A stretch of 64,000 nucleotides of DNA, from contig NZ_LN879502.1 of NCBI RefSeq assembly GCF_001499655.1, forward strand, positions 124,001-188,000, written 5' to 3'. This document shows, piece by piece, positions 36,354 to 44,498 of this stretch. Position 1 is the stretch's first letter. The number at the start of each line of letters is the position of its first letter. The position numbers and the translations under genes were made by a program. The stretch comes from Candidatus Protochlamydia naegleriophila. Its GTDB lineage: Bacteria > Chlamydiota > Chlamydiia > Chlamydiales > Parachlamydiaceae. The notes beneath the pieces are model-generated. The model ran no database searches, was not told the DNA's origin, and saw only the letters and a program-made list of their open reading frames with translations.

Positions 36354-39300
36354 ATGGAAGGAAAAGGGAAAGACCCTTTATGGTTTAAACAAGCCGTCAT
36401 TTATCAGTTGCATGTCAAGAGCTTCTATGACCTCAATGACGATGGTATAGGAGATTTTCCGGGGCTTGAGGCTAAACTCACTTATTTAGAATCGCTTGGA
36501 GTCACTGCAATCTGGTTGCTGCCTTTCTATTCCTCGCCCTTAAAAGATGATGGCTACGATATTTCTGATTACTACACGATTCATTCCTCTTATGGCAAAC
36601 TCAATGACTTTCGACGTTTTTTGAATGAAGCTCATAAAAGAGGGATGCGCATCATCACCGAGCTTGTTATTAATCACACTTCTGATCAGCATCCCTGGTT
36701 TCAAAGAGCTCGTAGAGCTGCTCCTGGATCAGCCTGGCGCAACTTTTACGTGTGGAGTGATACGCCTAGTAAATATGAGGACGCTCGGATCATCTTTCAG
36801 GATTTCGAGTCTTCAAATTGGTCTTGGGATCCGCTTGCAAAGGCTTATTATTGGCACCGCTTTTATTCCCATCAGCCCGATCTCAATTTTGAAAATCCGC
36901 TTGTTCAGAAAGAGGTTTTACGAGCCCTGGATTTTTGGTTTAAAATGGGAGTCGATGGATTGCGTTTGGACGCGGTCCCTTACTTGTTTGAAAGCGACGG
37001 AACCAATTGTGAAAATCTACCAAAGACGCACGCGTTTATTAAGAAGCTTCGGCTCCATGTAGAAGATAAATTTCAAGATCGAGTCTTGATTGCCGAAGCC
37101 AATCAGTGGCCGGAAGAGGCTGTGGCTTATTTTGGCAGCGGAGATGAATGTCATATGGCCTTCCATTTTCCTGTCATGCCTCGTCTTTTCATGGCGATTC
37201 AAATGGAAGACCGCTTTCCCATCATAGATATCCTCGAACAGACGCCTGTTTTGCCTCCTACGTGCCAATGGATCATGTTTTTGCGCAACCACGATGAGCT
37301 TACACTTGAGATGGTATCCGATGAGGAGCGCGATTATATGTACCGCATTTATGCCAAAGATCCCAAGGCTCGCATTAATCTTGGCATTCGACGCAGGTTA
37401 GCTCCTTTACTAGACAATGACCGCTTCAAGATTCAGTTGATGAACATTCTTTTGTTTTCTCTTCCTGGAACACCAGTCATTTATTATGGTGATGAGATTG
37501 GAATGGGGGATAATTATTACTTGGGCGATCGCAATGGCGTGCGTACGCCTATGCAATGGAGCTCAGACCGCAATGCAGGTTTTTCAAAAGCCAATCCGCA
37601 ACGCCTTTTTTTGCCACTCATTATTGATCCAGCCTACCATTACGAAGTGGTCAATGTAGAAAATCAAGAGCGCAACCCTTCCTCGCTTTTATGGTGGATT
37701 CGGCGTGTCCTGTTGGTGCGTCAAAATCATAAAGCTTTTGGATTTGGATCGCTTGAATTTATAACCTCCGACAATTCTAAAGTATTAGCCTTTATACGTA
37801 GCTATCAGGATGAAATTATATTAATAGTCACCAATCTTTCTCGTTTTGCGCAAGCGGCTGAATTGGATATGAGCAAGTATGTTGGTTATCTTCCTGTTGA
37901 AGTCTTCCATCAAAGCAAATTCCCTAAGATCAAAGACAAAGGGTATCATGTCACTTTGAGTCCCTATGCCTTTTTTTGGCTTTCTCTTACGCCTAGCCAG
38001 ACTGTTGCTCATCTTGCGAATGAGCAGCAAATTCCAAAGTTGTCCATGAGCAAGAGTTGGGACCACATCTTAAAGCCTCCCTACAAATCCAAGCTGGAAC
38101 AAAAAATCTTACCTTCCTTTTTCAGAAATGCGCGCTGGTTTGACCGCAAGACGGCTACGATTCAAAGGATCGATGTCATTTTGGATGCTGATTTAGGAGA
38201 TGGAAAGCTTTGCTTCGCCGAAGTAAAATACATTGAAGTCGGTGATGTGGATACGTATTTGATTATTTTAGCTTTTGCTTCTAAGTCCGAAGCAGAGAGC
38301 ATCTTGATGGATCGACCACACAGCGTCATCGCCAATTTGCAAGTAGGTGATCAAGAGGGGATTTTATATGACGGCATTTACAGCGAACAGGTGAGAGCTG
38401 CCTTATTTGGGATCATTGTCAATAAAAGGACAATCAAGCTCGATTCTCAATTTTTGCATGGCTATCCAGGAGGCGTTTTAAATAAGAAGGTGTATAGAGG
38501 CAAAAAGGCCGTGAGTTCGCAGATAGTTGCAGGGGAGCAAACGAATACCTCGTTTGTTTTTGGTAATCAATTCTTTTTGAAGCTTTATCGAAAGCTCGAA
38601 GAAGGGATTAATTCAGATATTGAAATGGAAAAATTTTTGTCTGAAAAAACAACGTTTACCCATATTCCTTTATTTAGGGGGGCCATCGAGTGGCAGAGAT
38701 TAGACAAACAGCCAACAGCCATCGCTATGTTGCAAACATTTGTGCCCCATGAAACCTCTGGATGGACATTTACCTTAGATGCTTTGAGAAATTATTTTGA
38801 GAGGGTGTTAGCCGGCAAGGATCTGGAATTGAAGGCCGTTGCCGATTCCCCTTCACAAAGTGAAGAATTAATTGGAGGCAACTATTTAGAAGCGGCTCGC
38901 TTGCTTGGCCAATGCACGGCTGAAATGCACCTTGCTTTGAGTTCTCGTACAGATGATCCGGCTTTCCGGCCAGAATCTTTTTCTACACTTTATCAACGCT
39001 CGATTTATCAAGCCATGCGCAGCCATGTCAGTAAAGCGCTTCAGTTTTTAAGACGATCGCTCCCTAGTATTTCGGAAAAAAGCCTTTCTTTGGCAGAAGC
39101 TGTATTAAACAGCGAGCCCGAGCTAATAAGATCCTTTCAAGGTTTGACTCGTGTGAGGCTTCCGATTGTGCGTACACGCATTCATGGAGATTACCACTTG
39201 GGGCAGATTTTGTATCAGGGCAAAGGATTTTGCATTACCGATTTTGAAGGCGAGCCTTTACAGGCATTGGGGGCCAGGCGCATTAAACGCTCTCCTTTAA

Positions 39301-39644
39301 GAGACGTGGCTGGCATGTTGCGCTCCTTCCACTACGCTGCATATAAAACGTTGTTGAGAGAAGAGTTGATTCGTCCCGAACTCATTTTAAAATTCGAACC
39401 ATGGGCCGACTTTTGGTATCAACAAGTGAGCGCTGTTTTTTTGAAGGCTTACATGGAACTTGTTAAAACAGCATCTGTACCCATTTTGAGTACTGATTCT
39501 AAAGAAAATATTTACTTGTTAAAAATATTCATGCTGGATAAAGCTGTTTACGAGTTGCTTTATGAACTCAATACAAGGCCTGATTGGATTGACCTTCCCT
39601 GCAAAGGCATCTTAGCGCACTTATCGGAAGAGAAAATGCTTTAA
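36354..39644 (+). CDS. Trehalose synthase fused to maltokinase (TreS-Mak)
   Basis: Residues 1-550 are a GH13 trehalose synthase that interconverts trehalose and maltose: WFKQAVIYQLHVKSFYDLN, YDISDYYTIHSSYG, nucleophile region GVDGLRLDAVPYLFE (Asp near residue 206), IAEANQWPEEAV and FLRNHDELTLEMV. Residues 600-1096 are a maltokinase that phosphorylates maltose: RTRIHGDYHLGQILY holds the catalytic Asp and ITDFEGEPLQ the metal-binding Asp, as in Mak/Pep2. The fusion channels trehalose to maltose-1-phosphate, the donor used by GlgE encoded just upstream. Both halves have their catalytic motifs. GlgB (branching enzyme) is not in the window. Confidence 0.95.
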   Translation: MEGKGKDPLWFKQAVIYQLHVKSFYDLNDDGIGDFPGLEAKLTYLESLGVTAIWLLPFYSSPLKDDGYDISDYYTIHSSYGKLNDFRRFLNEAHKRGMRIITELVINHTSDQHPWFQRARRAAPGSAWRNFYVWSDTPSKYEDARIIFQDFESSNWSWDPLAKAYYWHRFYSHQPDLNFENPLVQKEVLRALDFWFKMGVDGLRLDAVPYLFESDGTNCENLPKTHAFIKKLRLHVEDKFQDRVLIAEANQWPEEAVAYFGSGDECHMAFHFPVMPRLFMAIQMEDRFPIIDILEQTPVLPPTCQWIMFLRNHDELTLEMVSDEERDYMYRIYAKDPKARINLGIRRRLAPLLDNDRFKIQLMNILLFSLPGTPVIYYGDEIGMGDNYYLGDRNGVRTPMQWSSDRNAGFSKANPQRLFLPLIIDPAYHYEVVNVENQERNPSSLLWWIRRVLLVRQNHKAFGFGSLEFITSDNSKVLAFIRSYQDEIILIVTNLSRFAQAAELDMSKYVGYLPVEVFHQSKFPKIKDKGYHVTLSPYAFFWLSLTPSQTVAHLANEQQIPKLSMSKSWDHILKPPYKSKLEQKILPSFFRNARWFDRKTATIQRIDVILDADLGDGKLCFAEVKYIEVGDVDTYLIILAFASKSEAESILMDRPHSVIANLQVGDQEGILYDGIYSEQVRAALFGIIVNKRTIKLDSQFLHGYPGGVLNKKVYRGKKAVSSQIVAGEQTNTSFVFGNQFFLKLYRKLEEGINSDIEMEKFLSEKTTFTHIPLFRGAIEWQRLDKQPTAIAMLQTFVPHETSGWTFTLDALRNYFERVLAGKDLELKAVADSPSQSEELIGGNYLEAARLLGQCTAEMHLALSSRTDDPAFRPESFSTLYQRSIYQAMRSHVSKALQFLRRSLPSISEKSLSLAEAVLNSEPELIRSFQGLTRVRLPIVRTRIHGDYHLGQILYQGKGFCITDFEGEPLQALGARRIKRSPLRDVAGMLRSFHYAAYKTLLREELIRPELILKFEPWADFWYQQVSAVFLKAYMELVKTASVPILSTDSKENIYLLKIFMLDKAVYELLYELNTRPDWIDLPCKGILAHLSEEKML

Positions 39645-39662
39645 CCCCCCCTGCAAATAGGA

Positions 39663-40928
39663 ATGAAAATGGCTTCGCTTATCGTTTTTTTGATTTGCTA
39701 TATCGGATTTATTATTTCGCCTCGCCATAAAACAGCTGTTGCTTTGACAGGCGTTTTAGCACTGCTTCTGGTTCAGGAAATAGATGTGATGACAGCCTTG
39801 CATGAGGTGCATTGGAATGTCATGGGACTCTTTGTGGGAACGCTCATATTAGCCGAATTATTTATGTATTCGCGCGTCCCGGCAGTTTTAGCTGAATGGT
39901 TGGTGGATCGCTCTAAAACGGTTCGTTTAGCCCTGATTAATATCTTTGTACTGACGAGCATCATTTCTATGTTTGTTGAGAATGTGGCTGTCGTTCTATT
40001 GATTGCACCAGTTGCCTTGGCTCTTTGCGAAAAGCTAAAAATTTCACCGGTTCTGCCCTTAATTTTGCTTGCCATGTTTTCGAATCTTCAAGGGACGGCA
40101 ACATTGATTGGAGACCCTCCTAGCATGATTTTGGGGTCTTATATGAAGATGACTTTCGGCGATTTTTTTGTGTATTTAGGCAAACCGAGTATCTTTTTTG
40201 TGGTCCAGGCAGGAGCCTTTTTTGCTTTACTGTTCGCGTTCTATTTATTTAGGCACCATAATCAAAAGATTAAGCTGATCAGCGTGGAAGATGTCAAGTC
40301 TTGGATTCCAAGTCTTTTACTTGTCATTCTGATCGTTGTCTTGGCAGCCGGATCTTCGCTCGATCCAGAGTCTACATGGTTGGCCGGTTCGGTCGCCATG
40401 GTGCTTGGCATCGCCGGCCTTATTTGGCATCGCTTTGGGCCTCGGTGGGAGTTGACGCGCACCATTTTGCGCACGTTAGACTGGCAGACAACATTTTTCT
40501 TAATGGCATTGTTCATCCTGGTAGGGGCCATTCGTTTGGCTGGCTGGATGGATTCATTGGCAGTCTGGATTGTCAATCATGTTCCGGCAAATTTATTGGT
40601 CATTTATCTGTTTTTGCTTATCATTTCCCTCGCTGTGTCCGCTTTTGTCGACAACGTGCCTTATTTGATTGCCATGATTCCAGTCGTTCAGCAGGTTGCC
40701 GATTCCACCCATTTTTCGCTTCCTTTACTCGTCTTCGGCCTTCTCATTGGAACATGCCTTGGCGGCAACATTACCCCGATCGGTGCCTCGGCTAATATTG
40801 TTGCTGTGAGTTTTTTAGAGAAGAATGGACACACCATTACTTTTCCTTCGTATATGCGCTATGGCCTTTTGGTTACGGCCTTTGCTGTCATACCGGCTGC
40901 GATTGTGCTTTGGATGATTTGGGCTTAA
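39663..40928 (+). CDS. SLC13/ArsB-type ion permease
   Basis: This is a 421-residue inner-membrane protein with about eleven hydrophobic segments. It resembles the ion transporter superfamily that includes ArsB, CitM and NhaD: LVVDRS-like loop after helix 2, then FVENVAVVLLIAPVALAL and SNLQGTATLIGDPPSMILG, which is the first intramembrane repeat, and FVDNVPYLIAMIPVV with GGNITPIGASANIVAVSFLE, the second. The paired DNVP/ENVA and GDPPS/GASANI motifs are typical. The ion (sodium, arsenite, a carboxylate) cannot be told. ATG 39669 is slightly better placed behind AGGA than ATG 39663. It may belong to the glgE-treS transcript, being 18 bases downstream. Confidence 0.85.
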   Translation: MKMASLIVFLICYIGFIISPRHKTAVALTGVLALLLVQEIDVMTALHEVHWNVMGLFVGTLILAELFMYSRVPAVLAEWLVDRSKTVRLALINIFVLTSIISMFVENVAVVLLIAPVALALCEKLKISPVLPLILLAMFSNLQGTATLIGDPPSMILGSYMKMTFGDFFVYLGKPSIFFVVQAGAFFALLFAFYLFRHHNQKIKLISVEDVKSWIPSLLLVILIVVLAAGSSLDPESTWLAGSVAMVLGIAGLIWHRFGPRWELTRTILRTLDWQTTFFLMALFILVGAIRLAGWMDSLAVWIVNHVPANLLVIYLFLLIISLAVSAFVDNVPYLIAMIPVVQQVADSTHFSLPLLVFGLLIGTCLGGNITPIGASANIVAVSFLEKNGHTITFPSYMRYGLLVTAFAVIPAAIVLWMIWA

Positions 40929-40944
40929 AACAGGTTTCAAACCC

Positions 40945-40986
40945 AATCAGAAAAAAGCGGCTGCTATCAGCCGCTTTTTTCTGATT
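40945..40986 (+). terminator. Strong rho-independent terminator of the glgE operon
   Basis: A perfect 19-base stem (40945-40963 with 40968-40986) has core AGCGGCTG/CAGCCGCT, loop CTAT, and A6/T6 tracts inside the stem. It lies 16 bases after the permease stop. Confidence 0.85.
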
Positions 40987-41393
40987 CATTCTTTGCTTGA
41001 TTAATGATTTTCGAAGCTTTAGAATAAAAAAAGTTATGCAGATCGAGATCTGCAACTAATAAATGGCACTTTATTCAAAGTCGTAGATTTTTCCATGGAT
41101 CATCCTCTCTGTACCGTCTAGGGCCGCTCTTTATCTGCGTTCGGAAGTAGCGGTCTTTTCCGATCATGAACGTTATGAATGTTAAATTTAAGCTCAGCTT
41201 TAAATTTAGACCGAAGTTTTAAGAGAGGTTCATTCTCTGAGGCTTCGGATCGTCACGTTTGTCTTTTTCTATTCACGCGCGTTTGCGTTCTATTTTTTTT
41301 TATTTGCATCTTAGATGCGATCGATTACCTCTTTTTTTGTTCAGCTCACGCGGGCAATAAGAAAAAAGGAATGGATTGCTGATGGAGTTATGA
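40987..41393. other. Structured non-coding region ahead of the MFS gene
   Basis: About 400 bases without a convincing gene hold three inverted repeats: TGCAGATC/GATCTGCA (41037-41054), GGGCCGCT paired with AGCGGTCT and followed by TTTCC (about 41121-41164, terminator-like), and AAATTTAAGCT/AGCTTTAAATTT with one bulge (about 41186-41209). It could be a regulated leader of the MFS gene or encode a small RNA ending near 41165. No known riboswitch was recognised. Confidence 0.4.
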
Positions 41394-42629
41394 ATGTCAC
41401 GATTTAGTTTTATAATCATTTTATTAGTTGGCTTTGTCGATTATTTAGGCATCGCGCTGGTTTATCCAATCTTTGCTGCCTTATTGTTCGATACCTCTTA
41501 TGGGCTTCTTGCTTTCGATGCTTCTCTTAGCTATCGAGGGGCTTTGTTGGGTATTTTAATTGCCCTCACCCCACTTTCTCAATTTATCACCTCTCCTTTT
41601 TTAGGGGCTTTTTCTGATCGTAAAGGGCGGCGTATTGCACTGCTGCTTGGAATCGGAATTGGCTGCATGGGTTATAGTTTGGCTGTTATAGGGCTTATGA
41701 CGAAATCATTGAGTCTTCTCTTTCTTTACCGCATGTTAGTGGGAGTTTCAGAAGGAACAGCCGTGGTGGCGCAAGCTGCGCTTGTGGATATGAGTTCAGA
41801 GGAAGAGAGGGCTAAACGCTTCTCATGGCTCAGCTCGAGTTTAGGGGTTGGATTTATGATTGGCCCCTTTTTGGGCGGCAAGTTATCCGACCCCCATTTT
41901 GTCAGTTGGGGCGGTTATGTCATTCCTTTTATTTTGGCAGGGACTTTTTCTCTGATTAATCTTATCTTGGTTTGGACAGCCTTCCCAGAAACTAATTTAC
42001 AGCGCAAACAGTCGCCTTTTTCTTGGAAGAGCGAGATTGATAATATGCGCCGAGTCTTTGCTCTCGATCATCTGAGATGGCTGCTGCTTGCAGGGTTTTT
42101 ACTTGCATTTGGATGGTCATTCTTTAATGAATTTGTCCCGATTTTTTTACAGGATCGCTTTAAATTTTCGACTGGGTCAATAGGAGATTTCTATGCTTAC
42201 ACAAGCGCCTGGTATGCTCTGAGTGCTGCTTTTGCAACGGCTCCTCTATTAAAACGATTCCAAGCTGAAAAGCTTCTTGCCTTTGCTTTAAGTGGTTGTG
42301 CAAGCTTCATGCTCATTATCCTTCTCGTTCCAGTGAGCAGCGGCCTTTGGTTCGTTCTTCCATTTTTAATGTACTTTTTAGCATTGTCCTTCCCGACAAC
42401 GGCGGCGGCGGTCTCTAACAAGGTGGGCGCGGCCCATCAAGGCGAAGTTTTGGGGGTGTATCAAGCTGTTCAGGCTTGTGCTATGGGAATCAGTCCATTG
42501 CTTTTCGGGTCGGCTGTAGGGGTTTATTCATTTTTGGCGATCGTAGGCGGGGCGATTGCCTTATTGATGGGTGGCTGGGCTGCTTGGAGAGGAAGCCGCC
42601 CGCCTCGCGTTACTGCACACAATAGCTAA
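41394..42629 (+). CDS. MFS drug-type transporter (TetA-like)
   Basis: Twelve membrane segments and the major-facilitator motif A after helix 2 (GAFSDRKGRRIALLLGIGIG) are seen, along with RMLVGVSEGTAVVAQAALVD in helices 4-5 and GVGFMIGPFLGGKLSD in helix 5. The closest look is to the 12-helix TetA/DHA1 exporters. A proton-driven efflux or nutrient export role is expected; the substrate is open. A structured 400-base region upstream may control it. Confidence 0.85.
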   Translation: MSRFSFIIILLVGFVDYLGIALVYPIFAALLFDTSYGLLAFDASLSYRGALLGILIALTPLSQFITSPFLGAFSDRKGRRIALLLGIGIGCMGYSLAVIGLMTKSLSLLFLYRMLVGVSEGTAVVAQAALVDMSSEEERAKRFSWLSSSLGVGFMIGPFLGGKLSDPHFVSWGGYVIPFILAGTFSLINLILVWTAFPETNLQRKQSPFSWKSEIDNMRRVFALDHLRWLLLAGFLLAFGWSFFNEFVPIFLQDRFKFSTGSIGDFYAYTSAWYALSAAFATAPLLKRFQAEKLLAFALSGCASFMLIILLVPVSSGLWFVLPFLMYFLALSFPTTAAAVSNKVGAAHQGEVLGVYQAVQACAMGISPLLFGSAVGVYSFLAIVGGAIALLMGGWAAWRGSRPPRVTAHNS

Positions 42630-42637
42630 CTCTTGTG

Positions 42638-42665
42638 GGTCAAACACGGCTTGCCGTGTTTGACC
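42638..42665 (+). terminator. Terminator hairpin after the MFS gene
   Basis: GGTCAAACACGGC (42638-42650) and GCCGTGTTTGACC (42653-42665) are perfect 13-base arms, followed by ATTTCTCATT. The innermost pairs probably open to give a four-base loop. Confidence 0.65.
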
Positions 42666-42843
42666 ATTTCTCATTAATCAAATGATTTGTGCTCAATCTC
42701 ACTTCTGGTTGATCTAGCACCTTGCTGGAGGCTTGTAATCACGGGGTTCAATTGAATGTTTGAGATGGTCAAATTTTCAAATATTATATATAGTGGTCTT
42801 GCTTTTTATAACTATGCAAACCACTCGATTGTTAAAGGTGGCT

Positions 42844-43872
42844 ATGAAACTGGGCTTTAAAGAGGTGCTATTTTCCGATAACAACGTTAGCTTATTTCAA
42901 TATCAATATAGACACCGGGTGATCGATGTCACAAAGCACAAAACCAAGATCATTGCTCTATCGATTCTGGTCGGATTCTTAACGCCATTTACATTGGGAG
43001 TTAGCTTTTACCTGACCCTACATATTTTGACTGCGCGCTATAAATGGAAAAAAATTCAAAAATTAGAAAAGAGGCTGGAAGTTATCGTGCGGTCGCTCTG
43101 TCCGCTCGAAAGGTCGGGCGGTCTGATGAATGGGGGCAATACGTGCTATATTGCTGCTACCTTACAGAGCCTTAAGAACCTTTCCTTTTTTATGGAGTGC
43201 TTAAATGATAAAACCTATCGTTTAACACAGAAAGAAGACGAAACAGCCGGCATGTTTTCTAAGCGGTTAGAGATCCGCCAAGCCTTGGCAGCCATTTTAA
43301 ATGCCTCCTCGAAGGGAGAAACAATATGTGCTCAAGCGATGCATCGTTTCCGTCTTTTATTAAGGAGCTTCGATTCTGGAATTTCAGAAACAGGACCCGG
43401 GGATGCGATCAAGGTTTGGCAGATTCTTCATCAGGTTTTAGAGCTCCCTTACATTTCCTATTGCCGCATACGGACCAATCAGCTCATCGAAAAAGATAGC
43501 GATCACATTAATCTTCCGCCGGAACATTTACAAGCTCATCTCTTTCAGCAAAAAATTGTCCAGCCGGCCAGAATCTTTATGCTAAATAAAGCTGTTCCTA
43601 TTCTGACTTTTATTAATCTAAATCCCTATTCTAATGTCGCTGTGGGGCTTGTTCCGAGCATAAAGGTGCCTGTCTATGGTGAAGATAATCTGGCTGAATA
43701 CCGCCTCGTGTCAATGCTCGGCGGCTTGAAGCACTCAACTGCTTATGTCAAAAATCAGCAAGATCAATCATGGGTCTTGTTTGATGATGAAGATGTACTA
43801 AAGCTTGAAGAGCCGAGCGAAGCTTGTAGAAAAACTGCTGTCGTTCTGTTTTATCAGTTAGTCGAAAATTAA
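42844..43872 (+). CDS. Ubiquitin-specific protease (USP, peptidase C19)-like membrane-anchored effector
   Basis: The two signature boxes of eukaryotic ubiquitin-specific proteases are present. The Cys box is GGLMNGGNTCYIAATLQSL (compare GLxNLGNTCYMNSxLQ). The His box is YRLVSMLGGLKHSTAYVK, then WVLFDDEDVLKL and AVVLFYQLVE (compare GHYTAYVK, WxxFDDxxV, AYxLFYxR). Numbered from ATG 42844 the triad is Cys101, His297 and Asp314. ATG 42844 is chosen for the ribosome site AAAGG five bases away; TTG 42760 in frame would add 28 residues with another hydrophobic stretch. Residues 34-62 form a membrane hairpin (IIALSILVGFLTPFTLGVSF). It should remove ubiquitin or a ubiquitin-like protein from host targets, anchored to the inclusion or another membrane. 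Chlamydiae lack ubiquitin, so a host-derived origin is likely. Confidence 0.82.
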   Translation: MKLGFKEVLFSDNNVSLFQYQYRHRVIDVTKHKTKIIALSILVGFLTPFTLGVSFYLTLHILTARYKWKKIQKLEKRLEVIVRSLCPLERSGGLMNGGNTCYIAATLQSLKNLSFFMECLNDKTYRLTQKEDETAGMFSKRLEIRQALAAILNASSKGETICAQAMHRFRLLLRSFDSGISETGPGDAIKVWQILHQVLELPYISYCRIRTNQLIEKDSDHINLPPEHLQAHLFQQKIVQPARIFMLNKAVPILTFINLNPYSNVAVGLVPSIKVPVYGEDNLAEYRLVSMLGGLKHSTAYVKNQQDQSWVLFDDEDVLKLEEPSEACRKTAVVLFYQLVEN

Positions 43873-43877
43873 GAATC

Positions 43878-44234
43878 TCAGATGCTTGCGATATTCTCAT
43901 CCCAGTGCAGAACTTTTGGATCGTCCATGCCTATCAATAGACCGTCCGGTACTTTTGAGAGAGGATATCGATCTTGAAACTCTAACATCTTGTTGGCTAG
44001 CTTCACAATTTCGCCTTGTTTGGCTAAATCAGGATGATCGGTAATCTTTCCTGCAAGGTAATAGACCGGGAATTTGGCAGAATACATTCGGATGGCGGCA
44101 GCAAAAAGGCCGCTTCCTTGATTGACTAAGTAAAGGTTCTCGTTCTTCTCAAGACGCTTGACAGCGTCTTGTAAGAGGCATGTCATGAGTACATAAAAGT
44201 TTTGCCTTCTGGCTAAATCTCCATCCCAACTCAA
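43878..44234 (-). pseudogene. 5'-truncated fragment of unknown gene
   Basis: The first normal start is TTG 44234, giving 118 residues. The frame continues upstream without an ATG or GTG to about 44330 and still reads like protein (NYELNKSGQLCEIAWYRKL), then meets a stop. The gene thus seems to have lost its beginning. The readable part is globular, with ends LYLVNQGSGLFAAAIRMY and VPDGLLIGMDDPKVLHWDEN. I do not recognise the family. It is convergent with the deubiquitinase gene, 5 bases apart. An intact short protein is possible but less likely. Confidence 0.5.
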
Positions 44235-44498
44235 TTTTCTGTACCAAGCAATTTCACATAATTGCCCGCTCTTATTTAACTCATAATTCTCAATTTTAAA
44301 ATTATTGTTCAGTTTGGTCCATAAAAATTTAAATTATAATCTAGTTTGTTTGTTTTAATTTTATTTAATCTCTTATTATTAATCAATAAACTTAGTTTAT
44401 AATATAATAATTTTAAGTGAGTTGTAAATAAAATTATTTGAAAAGGAGATCGAAATGGAAATTCCGTAGTAAACAAAATCATTATTATGGGGTGAGAA
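44235..44498. other. AT-rich leader of the CHLPS-like gene
   Basis: This spacer is extremely AT-rich and contains TTTAATTTTATTTAAT at 44354-44369, also found before the gene at 53539. A four-codon open frame, M-E-I-P-stop (44455-44469), stands behind a perfect AAAGGAG six bases upstream; the real gene follows with GGGGTGAG. Confidence 0.4.

Noticed and set aside
41179-41382. 67-codon hydrophobic frame before the MFS gene
   Set aside because: No ribosome site or similarity; it overlaps inverted repeats, which suit a non-coding leader better.
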